Below are positions 1-7,905 of a stretch of DNA of 32,324 nucleotides, one piece after another (within the stretch, counting starts at the first letter, position 1; the number at the start of each line of letters is the position of its first letter). The notes below the pieces were generated by a model that searched no databases, had not been told where the DNA came from, and was given only the letters and a program-made list of their open reading frames with translations. Location of the stretch: positions 1 to 32,324 of the forward strand of contig JBGALV010000054.1 of NCBI GenBank assembly GCA_044223515.1. The letters are read 5' to 3'. The translations under genes and the position numbers were made by a program. This stretch comes from SHVZ01 sp044223515 (lineage in GTDB: Bacteria > Pseudomonadota > Alphaproteobacteria > SHVZ01).

Positions 1-21
1 GGCGTGGATGTGAGGATCTGA
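1..21 (+). CDS. Possible 3' tail of an upstream gene (fliK?)
   Basis: Reading from base 1, the first frame encodes GVDVRI and then a TGA at 19-21, just before the flgD ribosome binding site. In alphaproteobacteria a fliK hook-length gene often lies directly upstream of flgD, and a short hydrophobic C-terminal end of this kind would fit. Six residues cannot identify a protein, so the call rests on position only. Confidence 0.25.
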   Translation, partial: GVDVRI

Positions 22-31
22 GGAGTCGACG

Positions 32-706
32 ATGTCCGTGTCCAACGTTAGCCAGACTTCCACAACGACAACGAGCCAGGCCCAGAGCTCGGCTACGTCG
101 CTCGCCAAGCTCTCGGACAACTACACCTCGTTCCTGAAGCTGCTGACCGCGCAGCTGCAGAACCAGGATCCGTTGAAGCCCATGGACACCAAGGACTTCA
201 CCCAGCAGCTCGTGCAGTTCGCCGGAGTCGAGCAGTCGATCGCCACGAACAAGAATCTCGAGAACCTCATCACGCTTCAGACCGCGTCCCAGAACGCGGC
301 GGCGACCAGCTACATCGGCCGCACGGTCGAGTCGATCGGCGACAAGCAGCCGCTGGTCGATGGCAAGGCGAAGTGGGGCTATGCCTTCGACGGCACGCCG
401 GCGAATGTCCAACTCTTCGTCAAGGACAAGGACGGCAACGTCGTCTACCAGACGGCCGGCGCGACCTCCGCCGGCGGCCAGACCTTCGATTGGAACGGCA
501 AGGACATGAACGGCCTCGACGTGCCGGCCGGCGACTACACGCTCGCCATCAGCGCCAAGGATGCCGCCGGCAACAGCGTCAAGACCTCGACCTCCGTCAA
601 CCTTGTGATCGACGCGGTCGAAATGCACACCGAGGGCGCCGTGCTGCTCTCGGGCAAGCAGATCGTGAACATCAACGACATCATCCGCATCAAGGGCGTC
701 GCCTAG
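32..706 (+). CDS. flgD: Flagellar hook assembly (cap) protein FlgD
   Basis: FlgD forms the temporary cap at the tip of the growing hook and lets FlgE subunits polymerise outside the cell. The 224-residue protein starts with a Ser/Thr-rich disordered stretch. The FlgD signature FLKLLTAQLQNQDPLKPMD follows at about residues 34-52, then a DFTQQLVQFAGVEQ helix. The C-terminal half (about 100-195) is the Ig/Tudor-like FlgD region with a DWNGKDMNG turn. An AGGAG at 21-25 sits at good distance from the ATG at 32, which fixes the start. Only 45 bases separate it from flgE on the same strand, so the two are very probably co-transcribed from a promoter outside the window. Confidence 0.95.
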   Translation: MSVSNVSQTSTTTTSQAQSSATSLAKLSDNYTSFLKLLTAQLQNQDPLKPMDTKDFTQQLVQFAGVEQSIATNKNLENLITLQTASQNAAATSYIGRTVESIGDKQPLVDGKAKWGYAFDGTPANVQLFVKDKDGNVVYQTAGATSAGGQTFDWNGKDMNGLDVPAGDYTLAISAKDAAGNSVKTSTSVNLVIDAVEMHTEGAVLLSGKQIVNINDIIRIKGVA

Positions 707-751
707 GCGCGAGCTGAAGCAGAGCCAAGAGATCAGGCAAGGAGACAAAAA

Positions 752-2068
752 ATGACTGGCATCTACGGAGCCCTGTTTTCCGGCGTGACGGCGCTGAACG
801 CTCAGTCGCAGAACATGGCCGCGCTTTCGGACAACATCTCGAACGTGAACACGGTGGGATACAAGCGCACGATCGCGCGCTTCTCGACGCTGGTGACCGA
901 TACCACGTCGCGCGCCCGCTACTCCCCCGGCGGCGTTCAGGCCGCGCCCTTCCAGCAGATCGACAAGCAGGGCTTGATCCAGGCTTCGTCGTCGACGACC
1001 GACATGGCGATCAGCGGCAAGGGCTTCTTCGTCGTCAATACCCGAAACAACCAGAACGCGTCCGGCGCCACCAACGTGTTCACCCGCGCCGGCAACTTCA
1101 CCCCGGACAAGAACGGCTACCTGACCAATGCCGGCGGCTACTTCCTGATGGGCTACAAGCTCGATACGGCCGGCAACTACCTGACCCCGGCGGGCGTGAC
1201 CACCAACGCGACAGACCTGTTCTCGAACCTGCAGGCCGTCAACCTCTCCGACCAGACCTCGGTCGCCGTCCCGACGCGCAACATCGGTATCATCGCCAAC
1301 CTGCCTCCGACCACGGGCGTCACGCCGACCCAGCAGACCAACGTCACGGTCTACGACTCGCTCGGCCAGACCCAGCAGATGCTGCTGACCTGGACGCCGA
1401 CCGCGCTCAACAGCTGGACGGTCGCGATGTCGTTCAACCCGACCTCGATCACCGCGCCCGCCACCGCCTTCACCGTGGTGTTCAACAACGCGGGCCAGCT
1501 GATCCAGGTCGGCACCAACACGACGCCGTCGAGCTCCGGCCTTCTCGCGGTCTCGGGCATCAACTTCTCGGCCGTCGTCGGCACCGCCGCCGGTATCACC
1601 CAGCCGACCACGATCAACCTAAACCTCGGCACCATCGGCCAGGGCAACGGCCTTTCCCAGGTAGCGGGCGGGTACACCGTCAACTCGCTGACCCAGGACG
1701 GCGTGGCGCCCGCAGGCGTCTCGGGCGTCTCGATCGACGACTCGGGCTACGTGACGGTGGTCTACGCCAACGGCCTCTCGAGCCGGATCTACCGGGTCGC
1801 GGTCGCCACCTTCCAGAACCCGAACGACCTGCAGCGCAAGGAAGGCAACACCTACGCGACGACGGACGTCTCGGGCGACCCGCAGCTCCGTCCGGCGCGT
1901 ACCGGCACCTCGGGCGCGATCTCGCCCTCCTCGCTCGAGAACTCGACTGTCGACCTCGCCGAGGAGTTCACCAACATGATCATCACCCAGCGCGCCTATA
2001 CGGCGGCAACCAAGGTGATCACCACCGCCGACGAGATGCTCGACGAGGTGACCCGCCTGAAGCGGTAA
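752..2068 (+). CDS. flgE: Flagellar hook protein FlgE
   Basis: This is the structural subunit of the flagellar hook, the universal joint between rod and filament. The 438-residue protein has the N-terminal rod/hook signature (GALFSGVTALNAQSQNMAAL then SDNISNVNTVGYKR, about residues 5-39). It ends in the matching helix VDLAEEFTNMIITQRAYTAA (about 398-417) that packs against the N-terminus in axial proteins. The Thr/Asn/Ala-rich middle is the exposed FlgE domain region. AAGGAG at 739-744 precedes the ATG. The length is normal for alphaproteobacterial hooks. A strong terminator follows 31 bases after the stop, so flgE closes the flgD-flgE unit. Confidence 0.95.
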   Translation: MTGIYGALFSGVTALNAQSQNMAALSDNISNVNTVGYKRTIARFSTLVTDTTSRARYSPGGVQAAPFQQIDKQGLIQASSSTTDMAISGKGFFVVNTRNNQNASGATNVFTRAGNFTPDKNGYLTNAGGYFLMGYKLDTAGNYLTPAGVTTNATDLFSNLQAVNLSDQTSVAVPTRNIGIIANLPPTTGVTPTQQTNVTVYDSLGQTQQMLLTWTPTALNSWTVAMSFNPTSITAPATAFTVVFNNAGQLIQVGTNTTPSSSGLLAVSGINFSAVVGTAAGITQPTTINLNLGTIGQGNGLSQVAGGYTVNSLTQDGVAPAGVSGVSIDDSGYVTVVYANGLSSRIYRVAVATFQNPNDLQRKEGNTYATTDVSGDPQLRPARTGTSGAISPSSLENSTVDLAEEFTNMIITQRAYTAATKVITTADEMLDEVTRLKR

Positions 2069-2099
2069 CGGTTCGAACCGGCTCTAGAACGGAGTCGTC

Positions 2100-2133
2100 G
2101 CGGCGGGGGATCAGTCCCCCGCCGCTTTCTTTT
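2100..2133 (+). terminator. Rho-independent terminator after flgE
   Basis: A perfect 11-bp stem (GCGGCGGGGGA at 2100-2110 with its complement at 2115-2125) encloses a TCAG loop and is followed by TTTCTTTT at 2126-2133. This is a textbook intrinsic terminator for plus-strand transcription. The stop codon of the convergent glycosyltransferase gene (TCA on the plus strand, 2111-2113) lies in the loop. The minus strand has no T-tract after the stem, so it should act on the flgE transcript only. Confidence 0.9.
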
Positions 2134-4531
2134 GGTCCCTGCACCATCGCCGCCAGAGCGCGCGATAGACGCGCTCGAGGTTGCGCACCGAGCGTCCGGC
2201 GTCGCAGAGACGCGAGCTCGCGACCTCGTCGCGCAGCGTACGGCGGAGATGCGCCAGGCCTGCGTGATCGGCCGACCATTGGGCTACCCGCGCCACATAG
2301 CCGGCCTCGTCGAGCGCCACCCAGTTCGGTCGCCCGGCCCGGACCAGCATCGAGGCGGCCCAGCGCGACATCATCGTCTCGCCGAGCAGCGTCACCACCG
2401 GCACGCCCATCCACAGCGCCTCGAAGGTCGTGGTCGATCCGTTGAACGGCACCGTGTCGAGCGCGATGTCGACGTGATTGTAGAGCGCCAGATGCGCGCC
2501 GACCGGATCCGCCGTCGTCGTCGAGGCGACGATGACCAGACGATCCGCTTCCACGCTTTCGTGCTTGAACATCCCGAAGATCCGCTCGCGCAAGCGGGCC
2601 GAGGTGAACGCGTTCCGGTACTTCAGCATCAGCCGCGAGTTCGGTACCGCCTTGAGGGCGCCCGCCCACAGACGCACGGTCGCCTGGGTGATCTTCGACG
2701 GATTGTTGAAGGAGCCGAAGGTGATCCGGCCTTCGCTCGATACCGGCGGCGGCCCAATCTCCGGCGCGCCGTCGATCGGCCGCTGGATCGAGAAGACCGG
2801 GACGCGTACCACCCGCTCGCTGAAACGCTCCGCCGCGCGCCTCGGCACCACCGTCAGGTCGGCGATCAGATGGCTCATTCCGGGCACGGCACTCGTGGTG
2901 CCGTCATGGGCGCTGACCACGATCGGTGCCGGCTGGTGCGCGGCGACCAGGCCACGGTTGCGATCGAAGTGGCTGGCGAGGATCACCAGGACATCGACGC
3001 CCTGGCGGCGGATCAGCCGCGCGGTCTCGACATCCGAAAGGCCCTGGACCGAATGCCAGTCGTCCACGAGCGCCTTGAGCTGCCCGGTCACATGGTCGGG
3101 CTTCTGCACGTCGGCGAACGCGACGACCTTGAATCGCTCGGCATCGCGATCGGAGAGCCAGGGCCAGACGTTGCGCGAGATCGGATGATGACGGAAATCC
3201 GACGAGAGATAGCCGATCGTGAGCTTTCTCTCCGGATCGCGCGCGTTGGCGAAGGCGACTGCGGCAGCGGGCTGGACCGCGAACTTGGCCGCGAAGCGGC
3301 GATGCTCGGCGAACAGCCTCGCAGTCGAGAGGCGGTCGACGTAGAGCATCGAGGTCAGGAGGTTCCGGTGCACCTCCAGCACGCCCGGCACGAGCGCCAG
3401 AGTGCGGCCATAGTGGACCACCGCCGCCTCGGAGTCGCCGAGCGCCAGCATCACGCTCGCCATGTTGTTGTGCGCCTCGGCCATGACCGGTGCCAGCGCG
3501 ACCGCCGACCGTGCGTGCACGACTGCCCGGTCGAGATCGCCCGCGGCGCGGAGGGTCGCCGCGATGTTCGCATGGAACTCGCCTCGGTCGGGATTGAGCT
3601 CCAGCGCCTTCTCCAGCTCCTTCCTCGCCTCCCCGTAGCGCTCGCGCTCGTGCAGCCAGCGCCCGAGCCCGTTGCTCGCCTCGGCGAAGTCCGGTTTCGC
3701 GGCAAGCGCGTGACGGAAGATCGGTCCGGCATCGTCCTGCGCCGATCCATTCATCAGCGCGTTGCCAAGGTTGTTGTAGATCTCGCCCAGATGCGGCGAG
3801 AGCGCGGCGGCCCGACGGAAGGCCGCCGCGGCCTCGGGCTTGCGCTGGGCCAGCAGCACGTTGCCGCGGTTGTTGTGAAGCTCGGCGGACAGCGGGTCGC
3901 GATCGATGCCGGCGTCGTAGAGCGCCAGCGCATGGTCCCAGCGGCCGGCATCCTGGTGCAGGCCTGCGAGCTTGAGCCGGGCGTCGCGCAGGCCGGGATC
4001 GAGCTTGAGGGCCCGACCGAAGGCCCTGACCGCTCCGGCGAAGTCGCGCGATGCCGAGAGCAGCGTGCCGAGGGCCGTCTGGGCCTGGGCGCTCAGGGCC
4101 TCGATCGCCGCCGCCCGCTTCGCACGCCTGAGTGAGGTCGCGAACTCGGCCATCGCCTGTCCGACGAGGCCGAAGGTCGACCATGCATCGGCGCTGGCGG
4201 GATCTAGCGAGAGGCTTCGGCGAAGCGCGCCCTGAGCTTCGCCCGCCTGGCCGGACGTCACTGCCGCCAGCGCGTGGTCGGCATGGAACTGCGCGATCAG
4301 CGGCGCGGCCTTGGCGGCCTTGGCGAGATCGGGGAGAGCCTGCACCGGCCTGCCGGACTGGAATACGGCAAGGCCGGCCAGATGGAGGGCGTCGGCGCTG
4401 CCGGGTTGGCGTTCGAGGGCGCGGCGGTAGTAGGTCTCGGCTTCGGCCAGGCGGCCGGCGCGATGCCGTGCGAGCCCTTCATCGATCAGCGCGGCCGCCG
4501 CGCGTTCGGCCTCGGTATCCCCTGCTCGCAT
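2111..4531 (-). CDS. TPR-repeat protein with SPINDLY/OGT-like (GT41) glycosyltransferase domain
   Basis: The 806-residue protein joins about ten tetratricopeptide repeats (residues about 15-400, motifs such as AETYYRRALERQPGSADALH and LHNNRGNVLLAQRKPEAAAA) to an O-GlcNAc-transferase-like GT-B domain (about 437-790). Family landmarks are GYLSSDFRHHPISRN (about 440-454), FGSFNNPSKIT (605-615), a Lys at 637 and a nucleotide-sugar loop LDTVPFNGSTTTFEALWMG (691-709). The usual WLGYPGTTG segment after HxPAPIxVS is replaced by AHDGTTSAVPG (541-551), so substrate choice may differ. Such proteins O-glycosylate Ser/Thr, and TPR-glycosyltransferases such as Caulobacter FlmG modify flagellins. Its place inside the flagellar cluster suggests a flagellar acceptor, which is inference. 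It is convergent with flgE and divergent from sciP. Confidence 0.85.
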   Translation of the reverse strand: MRAGDTEAERAAAALIDEGLARHRAGRLAEAETYYRRALERQPGSADALHLAGLAVFQSGRPVQALPDLAKAAKAAPLIAQFHADHALAAVTSGQAGEAQGALRRSLSLDPASADAWSTFGLVGQAMAEFATSLRRAKRAAAIEALSAQAQTALGTLLSASRDFAGAVRAFGRALKLDPGLRDARLKLAGLHQDAGRWDHALALYDAGIDRDPLSAELHNNRGNVLLAQRKPEAAAAFRRAAALSPHLGEIYNNLGNALMNGSAQDDAGPIFRHALAAKPDFAEASNGLGRWLHERERYGEARKELEKALELNPDRGEFHANIAATLRAAGDLDRAVVHARSAVALAPVMAEAHNNMASVMLALGDSEAAVVHYGRTLALVPGVLEVHRNLLTSMLYVDRLSTARLFAEHRRFAAKFAVQPAAAVAFANARDPERKLTIGYLSSDFRHHPISRNVWPWLSDRDAERFKVVAFADVQKPDHVTGQLKALVDDWHSVQGLSDVETARLIRRQGVDVLVILASHFDRNRGLVAAHQPAPIVVSAHDGTTSAVPGMSHLIADLTVVPRRAAERFSERVVRVPVFSIQRPIDGAPEIGPPPVSSEGRITFGSFNNPSKITQATVRLWAGALKAVPNSRLMLKYRNAFTSARLRERIFGMFKHESVEADRLVIVASTTTADPVGAHLALYNHVDIALDTVPFNGSTTTFEALWMGVPVVTLLGETMMSRWAASMLVRAGRPNWVALDEAGYVARVAQWSADHAGLAHLRRTLRDEVASSRLCDAGRSVRNLERVYRALWRRWCRDQKKAAGD

Positions 4532-4583
4532 GGCGCCCGAACATACGGGCAGGCCCGGTTGCTGTCACCCGCACGGCGCCACG

Positions 4584-4599
4584 TTCAGAGTTTGTTAAC
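4584..4599 (+). promoter_or_regulatory. CtrA-like binding site between the glycosyltransferase gene and sciP
   Basis: The bases read TTCA-GAGTTTG-TTAAC, one mismatch from the CtrA consensus TTAA-N7-TTAAC. The site is in the 113-base divergent gap, 45 bases before the sciP start and 52 bases before the glycosyltransferase start. CtrA is known to activate sciP in Caulobacter, which makes the placement meaningful. Single sites of this length also arise by chance. Confidence 0.6.
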
Positions 4600-4644
4600 C
4601 CTCCGGGTCCATGATTTCGCAGCAACAACCCAGTCTGGATCGAG

Positions 4645-4926
4645 ATGACCGCGAATCTGCCCTTCCCCGAGGCCCAAAGTGCGATCCGCCTTCGCGAGCT
4701 GCCGCCTCCCGATACGCGGCGCTGGGTTGCCCGCCGGAAAGCGCAGGTCGTCGCCGCCGTGCGCGCTGGGGTGCTCAGCCTCGAAGACGCTTGTCGGCGC
4801 TACAATCTCTCGGTCGAGGAGTTCCAGGCCTGGGAGCAGGCACTCTCCAAGCATGGTCTTCGCGGCCTCCGGACGACCCGCATCGCCGCCTATCGTCCGC
4901 GGATGGTTTCGGCCGCAGACGACTGA
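4645..4926 (+). CDS. sciP: CtrA inhibitor SciP (DUF1153 family)
   Basis: SciP is a small helix-turn-helix protein that blocks CtrA-activated transcription in G1 swarmer cells of Caulobacter, closing a feedback loop with CtrA. This 93-residue product carries the family core: LPPPDTRRWVARRKAQVV (about 19-36), then SLEDACRRYNLSVEEFQAWE (about 45-64) with the HTH, and the C-terminal YRPR region. The length matches the family. The ribosome binding site is weak (GGATCGAG just before the ATG at 4645). The gene lies between a glycosyltransferase gene and fliF; to my recollection sciP is also close to fliF in Caulobacter. The CtrA-like site 45 bases upstream fits control by CtrA. Confidence 0.92.
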   Translation: MTANLPFPEAQSAIRLRELPPPDTRRWVARRKAQVVAAVRAGVLSLEDACRRYNLSVEEFQAWEQALSKHGLRGLRTTRIAAYRPRMVSAADD

Positions 4927-4955
4927 CCGGCAACTCGACCCCTGCGCCGGTCCTT

Positions 4956-4977
4956 CAAGGGTCGGCCCTTGCTTTTT
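4956..4977 (+). terminator. Rho-independent terminator after sciP
   Basis: CAAGGG at 4956-4961 pairs with CCCTTG at 4966-4971 around a TCGG loop, followed by CTTTTTC. The stem is short (6 bp) but the tetraloop and T-run are typical. It lies 30 bases after the sciP stop and isolates sciP from the fliF operon. Confidence 0.75.
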
Positions 4978-5015
4978 CACAAAAATTATCTAAAATTTTA
5001 CAAAATTGGGGTTCT

Positions 5016-5060
5016 CCCAAGCGGTAATTTGAGTTAGCTTGGGGTAGGCAAAATTTTCCC
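5016..5060. promoter_or_regulatory. Palindromic elements upstream of the fliF sigma-54 promoter (candidate activator sites)
   Basis: Two symmetric elements lie in an AT-rich island (4979-5060) that contrasts with the GC-rich surroundings. One is CCCAAGC (5016-5022) with its inverted copy GCTTGGG (5037-5043), spacer 14. The other is the near-palindrome GGCAAAATTTTCCC (5047-5060). A perfect TAAAATTTTA also occurs at 4991-5000. Sigma-54 activators bind dyad enhancers upstream of the -24 element, so these are candidate FlbD sites. No direct evidence assigns the protein. Confidence 0.4.
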
Positions 5061-5076
5061 AGCCTCGAATCGACCT

Positions 5077-5091
5077 TGGCACGGTCCTTGA
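5077..5091 (+). promoter_or_regulatory. Sigma-54-type promoter of the fliF operon
   Basis: TGGCACG at 5077-5083, four bases, then TTGA at 5088-5091 matches the -24/-12 consensus TGGCACG-N4-TTGC except for the last base (A for C). The start of transcription would fall near 5102, about 58 bases before fliF. The operon itself encodes FlbD, a sigma-54 activator, which supports the call. Confidence 0.7.
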
Positions 5092-5159
5092 GTTTCCGAT
5101 TCGTGGCATGACCCGCCGGCCCTCGGCCTCGAAGGGCGGCATGACGGTTGAGGGGGGCC

Positions 5160-6818
5160 ATGAACGCTCTCGTCCAGATGGCCAAGAACCTTGGCGCGGT
5201 ACGTCTCGCCGCCCTCGGTGGCGTTGGCCTGGTGATGCTCGGCTTCTTCATCTTCCTGATGACGCGGCTGTCGCAGCCCGACTTGGCGCTCCTCTACGCC
5301 GACCTCGATCCGGCCGAGGCCGGCCAGATCGCCGCCCGCCTCGAGCAGCAGCAGATCCCCTACCGGATCGCCGGCGGCGGGACGCAGATCCTCGCGGCGT
5401 CCGACAAGACCGCGCAGCTGCGCATCCAGCTCGCCGAAGCGGGCCTGCCGACCGGCGGTTCCATCGGCTACGAGATCTTCGACAAGACCCAGAGCCTCGG
5501 CACCTCCAACTTCGTCCAGTCGATCAACCAGGTCCGCGCGCTCGAGGGCGAGCTTTCGCGCACGATCACCGCGATCCAAGGCGTCCGTGCCGCCCGCATC
5601 CACCTCGTTCTACCGAAGCGTGAAGTCTTCAGCCGCGAGCGGCAGGAGCCGAGCGCCTCGGTCGTGCTCCGCATGAAGGGCGCCGGCCGTCTCGACAAGC
5701 CGCAGGTCCAGGCGATCCAGCACCTGGTTGCAGCCGCGGTTCCCGACCTCAAGCCGTCGCGCATCTCGATCATCGACGATCGCGGCAACCTGCTCGCCCG
5801 CGGCGGCGAGTCCAACTCCTCGCAGCTCGCCTCGGCCAACGCCGAGGAGATGCGGATCGCCTACGAGCAGCGTGTCGCCCGCGCCGTCGAGACGCTGGTC
5901 GAGCGTGCCGTCGGCATCGGCAAGGTGCGGGCCGAGGTCTCGGCGGACCTCAACTTCGAGCGCGTCGTCGAGAACTCCGAGATCTTCGACCCCGCGAGCC
6001 AGGTGGTGCGCTCGACCCAGACGGTCGAGGAGAACTCGTCCACCAACGAGAACCAGGCGAACGCAGGCGTCACCGTGCAGTCGAACCTGCCGGAGACGCA
6101 GGGCGGGCTCAACGTCGGCGGCTCGACCGCCTCCGGCGCCAAGAACGCGCGCAACGAGGAGACCGTCAACTACGAGATCTCCAAGACCGTCCGCAATACC
6201 ATCCGCGAGGCCGGCGCGCTGAAGCGCATGACCATCGCGGTGCTGGTCGACGGCAACTACACCGGTTCCGATCGCGCGTATCAGGCGCGTCCGGCCGAGG
6301 AGCTGCAGAAGCTCGAGGCGCTGGTGAAGACCACCGTCGGCTTCAACGCCGATCGCGGTGACTCGATCGAGGTCGTCAACCTGCCCTTCGCGCAGGTCGA
6401 GGACATCGCCGACACGACCGCGACGCTGTTCGGCTTCTCCAAGCGCGAGTTCCTGCAGCTGGCCGAGATCATCGTGCTCGCCGTCGTCGGCCTGCTCGTG
6501 ATCCTCCTGGTCGTCCGCCCGGTCCTGACGCGCCTGTTCGAGGCGCTGCCGGCCGCCGGCGCCGCGCTCGGCCAGGTGACGCCGTCGGGCGCTCCCGCGG
6601 GCGTCGCCGCCCTCGCCGGCCCGCTCGATCCGTCGGCCGCGGCGCTCGCTCCGCCGGAAGAGGAACCGGAAGACCTGCTGGACGCGATGATCGACATCAA
6701 CCGCGTCGAAGGCCGCGTCCGCGCCTCCTCGCTGAAGAAGATCGGCGAGATCGTCGACAAGCACCCGGAAGAGGCCGTCGCCATCGTCCGGAACTGGATG
6801 TACCAGGAAGCTGGCTGA
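5160..6818 (+). CDS. fliF: Flagellar MS-ring protein FliF
   Basis: FliF builds the membrane-embedded MS ring on which the rotor and export apparatus assemble. The 552-residue product has a first membrane helix at about 16-36. Ring-building YscJ/FliF-type domains follow, with LYADLDPAEAGQIAARLEQQ and NFVQSINQVRALEGELSRTI. A periplasmic loop comes next, then a second membrane helix (about 430-452, LAEIIVLAVVGLLVILLVV). The cytoplasmic tail RVEGRVRASSLKKIGEIVDK is the FliG-binding segment. An in-frame TTG at 5148 would add four residues, but GAGGGGGG at 5150-5157 places the start at ATG 5160. It is the first gene of the long operon behind the sigma-54-type promoter. Confidence 0.95.
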   Translation: MNALVQMAKNLGAVRLAALGGVGLVMLGFFIFLMTRLSQPDLALLYADLDPAEAGQIAARLEQQQIPYRIAGGGTQILAASDKTAQLRIQLAEAGLPTGGSIGYEIFDKTQSLGTSNFVQSINQVRALEGELSRTITAIQGVRAARIHLVLPKREVFSRERQEPSASVVLRMKGAGRLDKPQVQAIQHLVAAAVPDLKPSRISIIDDRGNLLARGGESNSSQLASANAEEMRIAYEQRVARAVETLVERAVGIGKVRAEVSADLNFERVVENSEIFDPASQVVRSTQTVEENSSTNENQANAGVTVQSNLPETQGGLNVGGSTASGAKNARNEETVNYEISKTVRNTIREAGALKRMTIAVLVDGNYTGSDRAYQARPAEELQKLEALVKTTVGFNADRGDSIEVVNLPFAQVEDIADTTATLFGFSKREFLQLAEIIVLAVVGLLVILLVVRPVLTRLFEALPAAGAALGQVTPSGAPAGVAALAGPLDPSAAALAPPEEEPEDLLDAMIDINRVEGRVRASSLKKIGEIVDKHPEEAVAIVRNWMYQEAG

Positions 6819-6826
6819 TCTCGAGT

Positions 6827-6845
6827 GGCGGCCTTAAGGACCGCC
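6827..6845 (+). other. Inverted repeat between fliF and fliG
   Basis: GGCGG (6827-6831) and CCGCC (6841-6845) flank the palindrome CCTTAAGG in the 55-base fliF-fliG gap, the longest gap inside the operon. No T-run follows, so it is more likely an mRNA stability or processing hairpin than a terminator. Confidence 0.35.
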
Positions 6846-6873
6846 GTCGGTTGAGGGGATAGGGAGAACCACC

Positions 6874-7890
6874 ATGCGGGTTCGCGAGGACTACCGATCG
6901 CTTTCGGGTCCTGAGAAGGCGGCCATCCTGCTGATGTCGCTGGGCGAGGAGCACGCCTCCAAGATGTTCGCCTTGATGAGCGACGACGAGATCAAGGAGA
7001 TCTCGCAGATCATGGCCAACCTCGGCACCGTGTCGGCCAACGTGGTCGAGCGGCTCTTCGTCGAGTTCGCCGAGCAGATCTCCTCGACCGGTTCGCTGGT
7101 CGGTACGTTCGACTCCACCGAACGACTGCTGATGAAGGTGATGGATGCCGACCGCGTCGGCAACATCATGGAGGAAATCCGCGGCCCCGCCGGCCGCACG
7201 ATGTGGGACAAGCTCGGCAACGTGAACGAGATGGTTCTCGCGAACTATCTCAAGAACGAGTACCCGCAGACCGTCGCCGTCGTGCTCTCCAAGATCAAGT
7301 CGGACCATGCGGCCAAGGTCCTGACCATGCTGCCCGAGAACTTCGCGATGGAAGTCGTCATGCGCATGCTGCGCATGGAGGCGGTGCAGAAGGACGTCCT
7401 TTCCGATGTCGAGCGCACGCTGCGCACCGAGTTCATGAGCAACCTCGCGCGCACCACCCGCCGCGACGCGCACGAGACGATGGCCGAAATCTTCAACAGC
7501 CTGGATCGCGCCACCGAGGCGCGCTTCATCAGCGCCCTCGAAGAGCGCAACAAGGACTCGGCCGAGAAGATCAAGTCGATGATGTTCACCTTCGAGGACC
7601 TGAACCGGCTCGACCCTGGCGGCGTCCAGACGCTTCTGCGCACCCTGGACAAGGCCAAGCTCGGCCTCGCGCTCAAGGGAGCGTCCGAGGGGTTGCGCGA
7701 CCTCTTCTTCTCCAACATGTCCGAACGCGCCGGCAAGCTGCTGCGCGAAGACATGGCGGCGCTCGGTCCGGTTCGCCTCAAGGAAGTCGAAGAGGCGCAG
7801 ATGGCGATGGTGCAGACCGCCAAGGACCTGGCGGCTCGCGGCGAGATCGTGCTGTCCGACAACAAGGGCGGCGACGAGCTCGTCTACTGA
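6874..7890 (+). CDS. fliG: Flagellar motor switch protein FliG
   Basis: FliG is the C-ring subunit that touches the stator and turns ion flow into torque. The 338-residue protein shows the expected order. The N-terminal FliF-binding domain has SGPEKAAILLMSLGEEHA. The middle domain has EYPQT (129-133), the alphaproteobacterial form of the EHPQ motif. The hinge MFTFEDL is at 237-243, and the C-terminal torque helix region LKGASEGLRDLFFSNMSERA carries the charged residues that face the stator. AGGGAG at 6861-6866 supports the ATG at 6874. Length and motifs are all normal. Confidence 0.96.
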   Translation: MRVREDYRSLSGPEKAAILLMSLGEEHASKMFALMSDDEIKEISQIMANLGTVSANVVERLFVEFAEQISSTGSLVGTFDSTERLLMKVMDADRVGNIMEEIRGPAGRTMWDKLGNVNEMVLANYLKNEYPQTVAVVLSKIKSDHAAKVLTMLPENFAMEVVMRMLRMEAVQKDVLSDVERTLRTEFMSNLARTTRRDAHETMAEIFNSLDRATEARFISALEERNKDSAEKIKSMMFTFEDLNRLDPGGVQTLLRTLDKAKLGLALKGASEGLRDLFFSNMSERAGKLLREDMAALGPVRLKEVEEAQMAMVQTAKDLAARGEIVLSDNKGGDELVY

Positions 7891-7905
7891 TAGGAGCCCA
7901 GGGCA

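Noticed and set aside
2132..4135. Plus-strand 667-codon frame opposite the glycosyltransferase
   Set aside because: The product is an Arg/His/Asp-rich shadow. The minus-strand product has TPR and GT41 motifs throughout.
4585..4980. Minus-strand open frame over sciP
   Set aside because: It covers the sciP gene and its terminator in antisense and has no recognisable motif. SciP is a clear family match.
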